A DNA stretch of 64,000 bases from Daphnia pulex (GCF_021134715.1 NC_060026.1:9787001-9851000); one strand, 5' to 3'; shown: positions 47,492-58,024, numbered from the stretch's first letter. Made by a program: numbers and translations. The notes: generated by a model from the letters alone, not told the origin.

Positions 47492-47557
47492 GTGACTGTA
47501 CCTTAGAACACATGATGTGTCTAATGGCAGGGATCGGTGCCAAAAGTAAAACAATTG

Positions 47558-47629
47558 GGGCCCATCCGGGAATTGAACCCGGGATCACTTACACCCGAAG
47601 CAAGTATCATACTACTAGACCAATGAGCC
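47558..47629 (-). tRNA. tRNA-Pro(CGG), unit 6
   Basis: 72 nt, unchanged. Confidence 0.92.
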
Positions 47630-47729
47630 CTATTATCTTTCATTATTGATTCGAAAATTATTTTATTATTATTACAATCCAAATGTCGTGCATAAAAATA
47701 AACACGATTGATAGAAATTGGATTAAAAA

Positions 47730-47801
47730 AGGTCCCACTGAGAATCGAACTCAGATTATCAGAGTCAAAGTCTCATGTGAAAACCATTACACCATGGAAC
47801 C
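47730..47801 (-). tRNA. tRNA-Gln(TTG), unit 6
   Basis: 72 nt. Two changes in the anticodon stem/D arm region (TCTCATGTGAAAAC). Confidence 0.75.
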
Positions 47802-47972
47802 TTCCAACGGATGTCACCAGCACTGCTACTACAATGTAAATTTGTCGTTAAATTTGGTGGAATTTAGTGCCATGTGCTGATTACTTCAACTCAGTGATTT
47901 CGATGATTTAAAACATGATCTTTTGGTGCATGTTAATGGAGTATATTGCGATGTTCGACGGAAAGAAAACAA

Positions 47973-48068
47973 CCTTCGATAGCTCAGTTGGTAGAGCGGT
48001 GGACTGTAGTGACACGATGTAAAATGCAAGGAATCCATAGGTCGCTGGTTCAACTCCGGCTCGAAGGA
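47973..48068 (+). tRNA. tRNA-Tyr(GTA) with intron, unit 6
   Basis: 96 nt, unchanged. Confidence 0.93.
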
Positions 48069-48304
48069 GAGCACTTGTGATTACGCATTGAGTGGGCAAC
48101 AGAAAATAGATAAAGCTGATAGTCATGTATATTCAAAATAGAATGTAGTAGTGGAAAATCCAACATGTACTATTGGGGTACGCATATCTACAACGGAAAG
48201 TTGACAACATCACCGTGTAAATATGAAATGTATAGCTCAAAAATGGGACACAATTAATGGTTAGTAATTGTAACCGGCAACAAACGGTGTTAAAAAAGTT
48301 GTGT

Positions 48305-48376
48305 GGCTCATTGGTCTAGTGGTTTGATTCTTGCTTTGGGTGTTAGAGGCCCCGGGTTCAAATCCCGGATGAGCCC
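48305..48376 (+). tRNA. tRNA-Pro(TGG), unit 6
   Basis: 72 nt. D-loop GGTTTGATTC and anticodon stem TGTTAGAGG changes. Confidence 0.8.
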
Positions 48377-48446
48377 CTACAATATTTCAGCTGAGATGGT
48401 AAACCTCTTATTGTATTATTTAGATGAATGTTAACATTGCAAACGT

Positions 48447-48528
48447 GGTAGCGTGGCCGAGCGGTCCAAGGCGCTGGTTTAAGGCACCAGTCTCTTCGGG
48501 GGCATGGGTTCGAATCCCATCGCTGCCA
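48447..48528 (+). tRNA. tRNA-Leu(AAG), unit 6
   Basis: 82 nt, unchanged. Confidence 0.93.
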
Positions 48529-48599
48529 ACGTCAAATTTGCTCAAACTGTTGTAGCATAGCAAGGAATCGATGATTGTGCACTTACGGGCAACGTTAAT

Positions 48600-48672
48600 G
48601 GTCGTGTGGCCTAATGGATAAGGCGTCGGACTTCGGATCCGAAGATTGCACGTTCGAGTCCTGCTACGATCA
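48600..48672 (+). tRNA. tRNA-Arg(TCG), unit 6
   Basis: 73 nt. T stem GCACG for GCAGG. Confidence 0.85.
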
Positions 48673-48784
48673 CTCGCAAACGTTTATTTTGGCTATTTCG
48701 AAATGCGCGCGCGAAAAGTTACAAACAAAGAATTAGCAATCCATTTGCAATTGCTCCTGGTTGTAAGCCAAAGTACACATCAAA

Positions 48785-48914
48785 GAGAACATCCGAGGTT
48801 CCCGCCCAAAAAATTGGTCTAAGGAGTGGAATCAATGAATCCCTATCGTACGATCTCTATTCCCTATACCAAATTAAGCTGTGGTATTTCCTTAGGAAAA
48901 AACATTTGGGACTC
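48785..48914 (-). ncRNA. Candidate spliced-leader-type Sm RNA, unit 6
   Basis: Splice-site GT at 48868-48869; no change seen. Confidence 0.5.
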
Positions 48915-48980
48915 GTGACTGTACCTTAGAACACATGATGTGTCTAATGGCAGGGATCGGTGCCAAAAGTAAAACAATTG

Positions 48981-49052
48981 GGGCCCATCCGGGAATTGAA
49001 CCCGGGATCACTTACACCCGAAGCAAGTATCATACTACTAGACCAATGAGCC
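48981..49052 (-). tRNA. tRNA-Pro(CGG), unit 7
   Basis: 72 nt, unchanged. Confidence 0.92.
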
Positions 49053-49152
49053 CTATTATCTTTCATAATTGATTCGAAAATTATTTTATTATTATTACAA
49101 TCCAAATGTCGTGCATAAAAATAAACACGATTGATAGAAATTGGATTAAAAA

Positions 49153-49224
49153 AGGTCCCACTGAGAATCGAACTCAGATTATCAGAGTCAAAGTCTGATG
49201 TGATAACCATTACACCATGGAACC
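49153..49224 (-). tRNA. tRNA-Gln(TTG), unit 7
   Basis: 72 nt, unchanged. Confidence 0.92.
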
Positions 49225-49395
49225 TTCTAAAGAATGTCACCAGCACTGCTACTACAATGTAAATTTGTCGTTAAATTTGGTGGAATTTAGTGCCATGTGC
49301 TGATTCTTTCAACTCAGTGATTTCGATGATTTAAAACATGATCTTTTGGTGCATGTTAATGGAGTATATTGCGATGTTCGACGGAAAGAAAACAA

Positions 49396-49491
49396 CCTTC
49401 GATAGCTCAGTTGGTAGAGCGGTGGACTGTAGTGACACGATGTAAAATGCAAGGAATCCATAGGTCGCTGGTTCAACTCCGGCTCGAAGGA
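49396..49491 (+). tRNA. tRNA-Tyr(GTA) with intron, unit 7
   Basis: 96 nt, unchanged. Confidence 0.93.
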
Positions 49492-49727
49492 GAGCACTTG
49501 TGATTACGCATTGAGAGGGCAACAGAAAATAGATAAAGCTGATAGTCATGTATATTCCAAATAGAGTGTAGTAATGGAAAATCCAATATGTACTATTGGG
49601 GTACGCATATCTACAACGGAAAGTTGACAACATCACCGTGTAAATATGAAATGTATAGCTCAAAAATGGGACACAATTAATGGCTAGTAATTGTAGCCGG
49701 CAACAAACGGTGTTAGAAAAGTTGTGT

Positions 49728-49799
49728 GGCTCATTGGTCTAGTGGTATGATTCTTGCTTTGGGTGTAAGAGGCCCCGGGTTCAAATCCCGGATGAGCCC
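49728..49799 (+). tRNA. tRNA-Pro(TGG), unit 7
   Basis: 72 nt, unchanged. Confidence 0.93.
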
Positions 49800-49869
49800 C
49801 TACAATATTTCAGCTGAGATGGTAAACCTCTTATTGTATTATTTATATGAATGTTAACATTGTAAACGT

Positions 49870-49951
49870 TGTGGCGTGGCCGAGCGGTCCAACGCGCTGG
49901 TTTGAGGCACCAGTCTCTTCGGGGGCATGGGTTCGAATCCCATCGCTGCCA
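49870..49951 (+). tRNA. tRNA-Leu(GAG), unit 7
   Basis: 82 nt. Loop TTGAGGC (GAG). Base 1 is T, unpaired with C, and the D arm reads CCAACGCG. Probably weakened. Confidence 0.72.
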
Positions 49952-50022
49952 ACGTCAATTTTGCTCAAACTGTTGTAGCATAGCAAGGAATCGATGATTG
50001 TGCACTTACGGGCAACGTTAAT

Positions 50023-50095
50023 GGTCGTGTGGCCTAATGGATAAGGCGTCGGACTTCGGATCCGAAGATTGCAGGTTCGAGTCCTGCTACGATCA
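50023..50095 (+). tRNA. tRNA-Arg(TCG), unit 7
   Basis: 73 nt, unchanged. Confidence 0.93.
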
Positions 50096-50207
50096 CTCGC
50101 AAACGTTTATTTTGGCTATTTCAAAATGCGCGCGCGAAAAGTTACAAACAAAGAATTAGCAATCCATTTGCAATTGCTCCTGGTTGTAAGCCAAAGTACA
50201 CATCAAA

Positions 50208-50337
50208 GAGAACATCCGAGGTTCCCGCCCAAAAAATTGGTCTAAGGAGTGGAATCAATGAATCCCTATCGTACGATCTCTATTCCCTATACCAAATTAA
50301 GCTGTGGTATTTCCTTAGGAAAAAACATTTGGGACTC
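50208..50337 (-). ncRNA. Candidate spliced-leader-type Sm RNA, unit 7
   Basis: Splice-site GT at 50291-50292; no change seen. Confidence 0.5.
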
Positions 50338-50403
50338 GTGACTGTACCTTAGAACACATGATGTGTCTAATGGCAGGGATCGGTGCCAAAAGTAAAACAA
50401 TTG

Positions 50404-50475
50404 GGGCCCATCCGGGAATTGAACCCGGGATCACTTACACCCGAAACAAGTATCATACTACTTGACCAATGAGCC
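50404..50475 (-). tRNA. tRNA-Pro(CGG), unit 8
   Basis: 72 nt. Anticodon-stem change (CGAAACAAG) and box A change (TTGGTCAAG). Confidence 0.78.
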
Positions 50476-50575
50476 CTATTATCTTTCATTATTGATTCGA
50501 AAATTATTTTATTATTATTACAATCCAAATGTCGTGCATAAAAATAAACACGATTGATAGAAATTGGATTAAAAA

Positions 50576-50647
50576 AGGTCCCACTGAGAATCGAACTCAG
50601 ATTATCAGAGTCAAAGTCTGATGTGATAACCATTACACCATGGAACC
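50576..50647 (-). tRNA. tRNA-Gln(TTG), unit 8
   Basis: 72 nt, unchanged. Confidence 0.92.
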
Positions 50648-50818
50648 TTCCAACGGATGTCACCAGCACTGCTACTACAATGTAAAATTGTCGTTAAATT
50701 TGGTGGAATTTAGGGCCATGTGCTGATTCCTTCAACTCAGTGATTTCGATGATTTAAAACATGATCTTTTGGTGCATGTTAATGGAGTATATTGCGATGT
50801 TCGACGGAAAGAAAACAA

Positions 50819-50914
50819 CCTTCGATAGCTCAGTTGGTAGAGCGGTGGACTGTAGTGACACGATGTAAAATGCAAGGAATCCATAGGTCGCTGGTTCAAC
50901 TCCGGCTCGAAGGA
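50819..50914 (+). tRNA. tRNA-Tyr(GTA) with intron, unit 8
   Basis: 96 nt, unchanged. Confidence 0.93.
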
Positions 50915-51150
50915 GAGCACTTGTGATTACGCATTGAGAGGGCAACAGAAAATAGATAAAGCTGATAGTCATGTATATTCAAAATAGAGTGTAGTAATGG
51001 AAAATCCAACATGTACTATTGGAGTACGCATATCTACAACGGAAAGTTGACAACATCACCGTGTAAATATGAAATGTATAGCTCAAAAATGGGACACAAT
51101 TAATGGCTAGTAATTGCAGCCGGCAACAAACGGTGTTAGAAAAGTTGTGT

Positions 51151-51222
51151 GGCTCATTGGTCTAGTGGTATGATTCTTGGTTTGGGTGTAAGAGGCCTCG
51201 GGTTCAAATCCCGGATGAGCCC
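51151..51222 (+). tRNA. tRNA-Pro(TGG), unit 8
   Basis: 72 nt. Anticodon stem CTTGG for CTTGC and T stem CTCGGG, one mismatch each. Confidence 0.78.
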
Positions 51223-51292
51223 CTACAATATTTCAGCTGAGATGGTAAACCTCTTATTGTATTATTTAGATGAATGTTAACATTGCAAACGT

Positions 51293-51374
51293 GGTAGCGT
51301 GGCCGAGCGGTCCAAGGCGCTGGTTTAAGGCACCAGTCTCTTCGGGGGCATGGGTTCGAATCCCATCGCTGCCA
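51293..51374 (+). tRNA. tRNA-Leu(AAG), unit 8
   Basis: 82 nt, unchanged. Confidence 0.93.
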
Positions 51375-51445
51375 ACGTCAAATTTGCTCAAACTGTTGTA
51401 GCATAGCAAGGAATCGATGATTGTGCACTTACGGGCAACGTTAAT

Positions 51446-51518
51446 GGTCGTGTGGCCTAATGGATAAGGCGTCGTACTTCGGATCCGAAGATTGCAGGTT
51501 CGAGTCCTGCTACGATCA
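51446..51518 (+). tRNA. tRNA-Arg(TCG), unit 8
   Basis: 73 nt. Anticodon stem TCGTA for TCGGA gives a mismatch. Confidence 0.82.
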
Positions 51519-51630
51519 CTCGCAAACGGTTATTTTGGCTATTTCAAAATGCGCGCGCGAAAAGTTACAAACAAAGAATTAGCAATCCATTTGCAATTGC
51601 TCCTGGTTGTAAGCCAAAGTACACATCAAA

Positions 51631-51760
51631 GAGAACATCCGAGGTTCCCGCCCAAAAAATTGGTCTAAGGAGTGGAATCAATGAATCCCTATCGTACGAT
51701 CTCTATTCCCTATACCAAATTAAGCTGTGGTATTTCCTTAGGAAAAAACATTTGGGACTC
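51631..51760 (-). ncRNA. Candidate spliced-leader-type Sm RNA, unit 8
   Basis: Splice-site GT at 51714-51715; no change seen. Confidence 0.5.
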
Positions 51761-51826
51761 GTGACTGTACCTTAGAACACATGATGTGTCTAATGGCAGG
51801 GATCGGTGCCAAAAGTAAAACAATTG

Positions 51827-51898
51827 GAGCCCATCCGGGAATTGAACCCGGGATCACTTACACCCGAAGCAAGTATCATACTACTAGACCAATGAGCC
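51827..51898 (-). tRNA. tRNA-Pro(CGG), unit 9
   Basis: 72 nt. The 3' acceptor GGGCTC makes the stem fully Watson-Crick at a position that is G-T in other copies. Confidence 0.92.
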
Positions 51899-51998
51899 CT
51901 ATTATCTTTCATTATTGATTCGAAAATTATTTTATTATTATTACAATCCAAATGTCGTGCATAAAAATAAACACGATTGATAGAAATTGGATTATAAA

Positions 51999-52070
51999 AG
52001 GTCCCACTGAGAATCGAACTCAAATTATCAGAGTCAAAGTCTGATGTGATAACCATTACACCATGGAACC
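51999..52070 (-). tRNA. tRNA-Gln(TTG), unit 9
   Basis: 72 nt. T stem TTGAG for CTGAG. Confidence 0.88.
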
Positions 52071-52242
52071 TTCCAACGGATGTCACCAGCACTGCTACTA
52101 CAATGTAAATTTGTCGTAAAATTTGGTGGAATTTAGTGCCATGTGCTGATTCCTTCAACTCAGTGATTTCGATGATTTAAAACATGATCTTTTGGTGCAT
52201 GTTAATGGAGTATATTGCGATGTTCAACGGAAAACAAAACAA

Positions 52243-52338
52243 CCTTCGATAGCTCAGTTGGTAGAGCGGTGGACTGTAGTGACACGATGTAAAATGCAAG
52301 GAATCCATAGGTCGCTGGTTCAACTCCGGCTCGAAGGA
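52243..52338 (+). tRNA. tRNA-Tyr(GTA) with intron, unit 9
   Basis: 96 nt, unchanged. Confidence 0.93.
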
Positions 52339-52574
52339 GAGCACTTGTGATTACGCATTGAGTGGGCAACAGAAAATAGATAAAGCTGATATTCATGTAT
52401 ATTCAAAATAGAATGTAGTAATGGAAAATCCAACATGTACTATTGGGGTACGCATATCTACAACGGAAAGTTGACAACATCACCGTGTAAATATGAAATG
52501 TATAGCACAAAAATGGGACACAATTAATGGTTAGTAATTGTAGCCGGCAACAAACGGTGTTAAAAATGTTGCGT

Positions 52575-52646
52575 GGCTCATTGGTCTAGTGTTATGATTC
52601 TTGCTTTGGGTGTAAGAGACCCCGGGTTCAAATCCCGGATGAGCCC
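52575..52646 (+). tRNA. tRNA-Pro(TGG), unit 9
   Basis: 72 nt. The D loop has GTGTTATG: a normally invariant G of the GG pair is T. Units 11, 15 and 17 share this. Confidence 0.8.
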
Positions 52647-52716
52647 CTACAATATTTCAGCTGAGATGGTAAACCTCTTATTGTATTATTTAGATGAATG
52701 TTAACATTGCAAACGT

Positions 52717-52798
52717 GGTAGCGTGGCCGAGCGGTCCAAGGCGCTGGTTTAAGGCACCAGTCTCTTCGGGGGCATGGGTTCGAATCCCATCGCTGCCA
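52717..52798 (+). tRNA. tRNA-Leu(AAG), unit 9
   Basis: 82 nt, unchanged. Confidence 0.93.
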
Positions 52799-52869
52799 AC
52801 GTCAATTTTGCTCAAACTGTTGTAGCATAGCAAGGAATCGATGATTGTGCACTTACGGGCAACGTTAAT

Positions 52870-52942
52870 GGTCGTGTGGCCTAATGGATAAGGCGTCGGA
52901 CTTCGGGTCCAAAGATTGCAGGTTCGAGTCCTGCTACGATCA
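52870..52942 (+). tRNA. tRNA-Arg(TCG), unit 9
   Basis: 73 nt. Anticodon loop CTTCGGG and stem TCCAA: one mismatch. Confidence 0.8.
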
Positions 52943-53054
52943 CTCGCAAACGGTTATTTTGGCTATTTCGAAATGCGCGCGCGAAAAGTTACAAACAAAG
53001 AATTAGCAATCCATTTGCAATTGCTCCTGGTTGTAAGCCAAAGTACACATCAAA

Positions 53055-53184
53055 GAGAACATCCGAGGTTCCTGCCCAAAAAATTGGTCTAAGGAGTGGA
53101 ATCAATGAATCCCTATCGTACGATCTCTATTCCCTATACCAAATTAAGCTGTGGTATTTCCTTAGGAAAAAACATTTGGGACTC
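53055..53184 (-). ncRNA. Candidate spliced-leader-type Sm RNA, unit 9
   Basis: One change next to the terminal hairpin (GGGCAGGAAC for GGGCGGGAAC), shared with unit 11. Confidence 0.5.
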
Positions 53185-53250
53185 GTGACTGTACCTTAGA
53201 ACACATGATGTGTCTAATGGCAGGGATCGGTGCCAAAAGTAAAACAATTG

Positions 53251-53322
53251 GGGCCCATCCGGGAATTGAACCCGGGATCACTTACACCCGAAGCAAGTAT
53301 CATACTACTAGACCAATGAGCC
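53251..53322 (-). tRNA. tRNA-Pro(CGG), unit 10
   Basis: 72 nt, unchanged. Confidence 0.92.
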
Positions 53323-53422
53323 CTATTATCTTTCATAATTGATTCGAAAATTATTTTATTATTATTACAATCCAAATGTCGTGCATAAAAATAAACACGA
53401 TTGATAGAAATTGGATTAAAAA

Positions 53423-53494
53423 AGGTCCCACTGAGAATCGAACTCAGATTATCAGAGTCAAAGTCTGATGTGATAACCATTACACCATGGAACC
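53423..53494 (-). tRNA. tRNA-Gln(TTG), unit 10
   Basis: 72 nt, unchanged. Confidence 0.92.
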
Positions 53495-53665
53495 TTCTAA
53501 AGGATGTCACCAGCACTGCTACTACAATGTAAATTTGTCGTTAAATTTGGTGGAATTTAGTGCCATGTGCTGATTCTTTCAACTCAGTGATTTCGATGAT
53601 TTAAAACATGATCTTTTGGTGCATGTTAATGGAGTATATTGCGATGTTCGACGGAAAGAAAACAA

Positions 53666-53761
53666 CCTTCGATAGCTCAGTTGGTAGAGCGGTGGACTGT
53701 AGTGACACGATGTAAAATGCAAGGAATCCATAGGTCGCTGGTTCAACTCCGGCTCGAAGGA
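53666..53761 (+). tRNA. tRNA-Tyr(GTA) with intron, unit 10
   Basis: 96 nt, unchanged. Confidence 0.93.
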
Positions 53762-53997
53762 GAGCACTTGTGATTACGCATTGAGAGGGCAACAGAAAAT
53801 AGATAAAGCTGATAGTCATGTATATTCCAAATAGAGTGTAGTAATGGAAAATCCAATATGTACTATTGGGGTACGCATATCTACAACGGAAAGTTGACAA
53901 CATCACCGTGTAAATATGAAATGTATAGCTCAAAAATGGGACACAATTAATGGCTAGTAATTGTAGCCGGCAACAAACGGTGTTAGAAAAGTTGTGT

Positions 53998-54069
53998 GGC
54001 TCATTGGTCTAGTGGTATGATTCTTGCTTTGGGTGTAAGAGGCCCCGGGTTCAAATCCCGGATGAGCCC
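53998..54069 (+). tRNA. tRNA-Pro(TGG), unit 10
   Basis: 72 nt, unchanged. Confidence 0.93.
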
Positions 54070-54139
54070 CTACAATATTTCAGCTGAGATGGTAAACCTC
54101 TTATTGTATTATTTATATGAATGTTAACATTGTAAACGT

Positions 54140-54221
54140 TGTGGCGTGGCCGAGCGGTCCAACGCGCTGGTTTGAGGCACCAGTCTCTTCGGGGGCATGG
54201 GTTCGAATCCCATCGCTGCCA
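54140..54221 (+). tRNA. tRNA-Leu(GAG), unit 10
   Basis: 82 nt, identical variants to the unit 7 copy (base 1 T, CCAACGCG, anticodon GAG). Confidence 0.72.
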
Positions 54222-54292
54222 ACGTCAATTTTGCTCAAACTGTTGTAGCATAGCAAGGAATCGATGATTGTGCACTTACGGGCAACGTTAAT

Positions 54293-54365
54293 GGTCGTGT
54301 GGCCTAATGGATAAGGCGTCGGACTTCGGATCCGAAGATTGCAGGTTCGAGTCCTGCTACGATCA
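54293..54365 (+). tRNA. tRNA-Arg(TCG), unit 10
   Basis: 73 nt, unchanged. Confidence 0.93.
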
Positions 54366-54477
54366 CTCGCAAACGTTTATTTTGGCTATTTCGAAATGCG
54401 CGCGCGAAAAGTTACAAACAAAGAATTAGCAATCCATTTGCAATTGCTCCTGGTTGTAAGCCAAAGTACACATCAAA

Positions 54478-54607
54478 GAGAACATCCGAGGTTCCCGCCC
54501 AAAAAATTGGTCTAAGGAGTGGAATCAATGAATCCCTATCGTACGATCTCTATTCCCTATACCAAATTAAGCTGTGGTATTTCCTTAGGAAAAAACATTT
54601 GGGACTC
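54478..54607 (-). ncRNA. Candidate spliced-leader-type Sm RNA, unit 10
   Basis: Splice-site GT at 54561-54562; no change seen. Confidence 0.5.
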
Positions 54608-54673
54608 GTGACTGTACCTTAGAACACATGATGTGTCTAATGGCAGGGATCGGTGCCAAAAGTAAAACAATTG

Positions 54674-54745
54674 GGGCCCATCCGGGAATTGAACCCGGGA
54701 TCACTTACACCCGAAGCAAGTATCATACTACTAGACCAATGAGCC
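54674..54745 (-). tRNA. tRNA-Pro(CGG), unit 11
   Basis: 72 nt, unchanged. Confidence 0.92.
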
Positions 54746-54845
54746 CTATTATCTTTCATTATTGATTCGAAAATTATTTTATTATTATTACAAATCAAAT
54801 GTCGTGCATAAAAATAAACACGATTGATAGAAATTGGATTAAAAA

Positions 54846-54917
54846 AGGTCCCACTGATAATCGAACTCAGATTATCAGAGTCAAAGTCTGATGTGATAAC
54901 CATTACACCATGGAACC
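54846..54917 (-). tRNA. tRNA-Gln(TTG), unit 11
   Basis: 72 nt. T stem has one change (CTGATAATCG), shared with unit 13. Confidence 0.87.
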
Positions 54918-55088
54918 TTCCAACGGATGTCACCAGCACTGCTACTACAATGTAAATTTGTCGTTAAATTTGGTGGAATTTAGTGCCATGTGCTGATTAC
55001 TTCAACTCAGTGATTTCGATGATTTAAAACATGATCTTTTGATGCATGTTAATGGAGTATATTGCGATGTTCGACGGAAATATCACAA

Positions 55089-55184
55089 CCTTCGATAGCT
55101 CAGTTGGTAGAGCGGTGGACTGTAGTGACACGATGTAAAATGCAAGGAATCCATAGGTCGCTGGTTCAACTCCGGCTCGAAGGA
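55089..55184 (+). tRNA. tRNA-Tyr(GTA) with intron, unit 11
   Basis: 96 nt, unchanged. Confidence 0.93.
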
Positions 55185-55420
55185 GAGCACTTGTGATTAC
55201 GCATTGAGTGGGCAACAGAAAATAGATAAAGCTGATATTCATGTATATTCAAAATAGAATGTAGTAATGGAAAATCCAACATGTACTATTGGGGTACGCA
55301 TATCTACAACGGAAAGTTGACAACATCACCGTGTAAATATGAAATGTATAGCACAAAAATGGGACACAATTAATGGTTAGTAATTGTAGCCGGCAACAAA
55401 CGGTGTTAAAAATGTTGCGT

Positions 55421-55492
55421 GGCTCATTGGTCTAGTGTTATGATTCTTGCTTTGGGTGTAAGAGACCCCGGGTTCAAATCCCGGATGAGCCC
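55421..55492 (+). tRNA. tRNA-Pro(TGG), unit 11
   Basis: 72 nt with the GTGTTATG D-loop variant. Confidence 0.8.
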
Positions 55493-55562
55493 CTACAATA
55501 TTTCAGCTGAGATGGTAAACCTCTTATTGTATTATTTAGATGAATGTTAACATTGCAAACGT

Positions 55563-55644
55563 GGTAGCGTGGCCGAGCGGTCCAAGGCGCTGGTTTAAGG
55601 CACCAGTCTCTTCGGGGGCATGGGTTCGCATCCCATCGCTGCCA
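55563..55644 (+). tRNA. tRNA-Leu(AAG), unit 11
   Basis: 82 nt. T loop TTCGCAT for TTCGAAT, a box B change that may lower transcription. Confidence 0.85.
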
Positions 55645-55715
55645 ACGTCAATTTTGCTCAAACTGTTGTAGCATAGCAAGGAATCGATGATTGTGCACTT
55701 ACGGGCAACGTTAAT

Positions 55716-55788
55716 GGTCGTGTGGCCTAATGGATAAGGCGTCGGACTTCGGATCCGAAGATTGCAGGTTCGAGTCCTGCTACGATCA
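55716..55788 (+). tRNA. tRNA-Arg(TCG), unit 11
   Basis: 73 nt, unchanged. Confidence 0.93.
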
Positions 55789-55900
55789 CTCGCAAACGGT
55801 TATTTTGGCTATTTCGAAATGCGCGCGCGAAAAGTTACAAACAAAGAATTAGCAATCCATTTGCAATTGCTCCTGGTTGTAAGCCAAAGTACACATCAAA

Positions 55901-56030
55901 GAGAACATCCGAGGTTCCTGCCCAAAAAATTGGTCTAAGGAGTGGAATCAATGAATCCCTATCGTACGATCTCTATTCCCTATACCAAATTAAGCTGTGG
56001 TATTTCCTTAGGAAAAAATATTTGGGACTC
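55901..56030 (-). ncRNA. Candidate spliced-leader-type Sm RNA, unit 11
   Basis: Shares the GGGCAGGAAC change of unit 9, and has one change in the T-rich part of the proposed exon (near 56020). Confidence 0.5.
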
Positions 56031-56096
56031 GTGACTGTACCTTAGAACACATGATGTGTCTAATGGCAGGGATCGGTGCCAAAAGTAAAACAATTG

Positions 56097-56168
56097 GGGC
56101 CCATCCGGGAATTGAACCCGGGATCACTTACACCCGAAGCAAGTATCATACTACTAGACCAATGAGCC
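56097..56168 (-). tRNA. tRNA-Pro(CGG), unit 12
   Basis: 72 nt, unchanged. Confidence 0.92.
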
Positions 56169-56268
56169 CTATTATCTTTCATAATTGATTCGAAAATTAT
56201 TTTATTATTATTACAATCCAAATGTCGTGCATAAAAATAAACACGATTGATAGAAATTGGATTAAAAA

Positions 56269-56340
56269 AGGTCCCACTGAGAATCGAACTCAGATTATCA
56301 GAGTCAAAGTCTGATGTGATAACCATTACACCATGGAACC
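56269..56340 (-). tRNA. tRNA-Gln(TTG), unit 12
   Basis: 72 nt, unchanged. Confidence 0.92.
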
Positions 56341-56511
56341 TTCTAAAGAATGTCACCAGCACTGCTACTACAATGTAAATTTGTCGTTAAATTTGGTGGA
56401 ATTTAGTGCCATGTGCTGATTCTTTCAACTCAGTGATTTCGATGATTTAAAACATGATCTTTTGGTGCATGTTAATGGAGTATATTGCGATGTTCGACGG
56501 AAAGAAAACAA

Positions 56512-56607
56512 CCTTCGATAGCTCAGTTGGTAGAGCGGTGGACTGTAGTGACACGATGTAAAATGCAAGGAATCCATAGGTCGCTGGTTCAACTCCGGCT
56601 CGAAGGA
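56512..56607 (+). tRNA. tRNA-Tyr(GTA) with intron, unit 12
   Basis: 96 nt, unchanged. Confidence 0.93.
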
Positions 56608-56843
56608 GAGCACTTGTGATTACGCATTGAGAGGGCAACAGAAAATAGATAAAGCTGATAGTCATGTATATTCCAAATAGAGTGTAGTAATGGAAAATCC
56701 AATATGTACTATTGGGGTACGCATATCTACAACGGAAAGTTGACAACATCACCGTGTAAATATGAAATGTATAGCTCAAAAATGGGACACAATTAATGGC
56801 TAGTAATTGTAGCCGGCAACAAACGGTGTTAGAAAAGTTGTGT

Positions 56844-56915
56844 GGCTCATTGGTCTAGTGGTATGATTCTTGCTTTGGGTGTAAGAGGCCCCGGGTTCAA
56901 ATCCCGGATGAGCCC
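56844..56915 (+). tRNA. tRNA-Pro(TGG), unit 12
   Basis: 72 nt, unchanged. Confidence 0.93.
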
Positions 56916-56985
56916 CTACAATATTTCAGCTGAGATGGTAAACCTCTTATTGTATTATTTATATGAATGTTAACATTGTAAACGT

Positions 56986-57067
56986 TGTGGCGTGGCCGAG
57001 CGGTCCAAGGCGCTGGTTTGAGGCACCAGTCTCTTCGGGGGCATGGGTTCGAATCCCATCGCTGCCA
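56986..57067 (+). tRNA. tRNA-Leu(GAG), unit 12
   Basis: 82 nt. Anticodon GAG and base 1 T as in units 7 and 10, but the D arm is the normal CCAAGGCG. Confidence 0.75.
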
Positions 57068-57138
57068 ACGTCAATTTTGCTCAAACTGTTGTAGCATAGC
57101 AAGGAATCGATGATTGTGCACTTACGGGCAACGTTAAT

Positions 57139-57211
57139 GGTCGTGTGGCCTAATGGATAAGGCGTCGGACTTCGGATCCGAAGATTGCAGGTTCGAGTCC
57201 TGCTACGATCA
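57139..57211 (+). tRNA. tRNA-Arg(TCG), unit 12
   Basis: 73 nt, unchanged. Confidence 0.93.
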
Positions 57212-57323
57212 CTCGCAAACGTTTATTTTGGCTATTTCAAAATGCGCGCGCGAAAAGTTACAAACAAAGAATTAGCAATCCATTTGCAATTGCTCCTGGT
57301 TGTAAGCCAAAGTACACATCAAA

Positions 57324-57453
57324 GAGAACATCCGAGGTTCCCGCCCAAAAAATTGGTCTAAGGAGTGGAATCAATGAATCCCTATCGTACGATCTCTATT
57401 CCCTATACCAAATTAAGCTGTGGTATTTCCTTAGGAAAAAACATTTGGGACTC
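57324..57453 (-). ncRNA. Candidate spliced-leader-type Sm RNA, unit 12
   Basis: Splice-site GT at 57407-57408; no change seen. Confidence 0.5.
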
Positions 57454-57519
57454 GTGACTGTACCTTAGAACACATGATGTGTCTAATGGCAGGGATCGGT
57501 GCCAAAAGTAAAACAATTG

Positions 57520-57591
57520 GGGCCCATCCGGGAATTGAACCCGGGATCACTTACACCCGAAGCAAGTATCATACTACTAGACCAATGAGCC
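57520..57591 (-). tRNA. tRNA-Pro(CGG), unit 13
   Basis: 72 nt, unchanged. Confidence 0.92.
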
Positions 57592-57691
57592 CTATTATCT
57601 TTCATTATTGATTCGAAAATTATTTTATTATTATTACAATCCAAATGTCGTGCATAAAAATAAACACGATTGATAGAAATTGGATTAAAAA

Positions 57692-57763
57692 AGGTCCCAC
57701 TGATAATCGAACTCAGATTATCAGAGTCAAAGTCTGATGTGATAACCATTACACCATGGAACC
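57692..57763 (-). tRNA. tRNA-Gln(TTG), unit 13
   Basis: 72 nt with the CTGATAATCG variant. Confidence 0.87.
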
Positions 57764-57928
57764 TTCCAACGGATGTCACCAGCACTGCTACTACAATGTA
57801 AATTTGTCGTTAAATTTGGTGGAATTTAGTGCCATGTGCTGATTACTTCAACTCAGTGATTTCGATGATTTAAAACATGATCTTTTGATGCATGTAGTAT
57901 ATTGCGATGTTCGACGGAAATAAAACAA

Positions 57929-58024
57929 CCTTCGATAGCTCAGTTGGTAGAGCGGTGGACTGTAGTGACACGATGTAAAATGCAAGGAATCCATAGGTCG
58001 CTGGTTCAACTCCGGCTCGAAGGA
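57929..58024 (+). tRNA. tRNA-Tyr(GTA) with intron, unit 13
   Basis: 96 nt, unchanged. A 6-base deletion lies in the spacer upstream (near 57,895). Confidence 0.93.
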
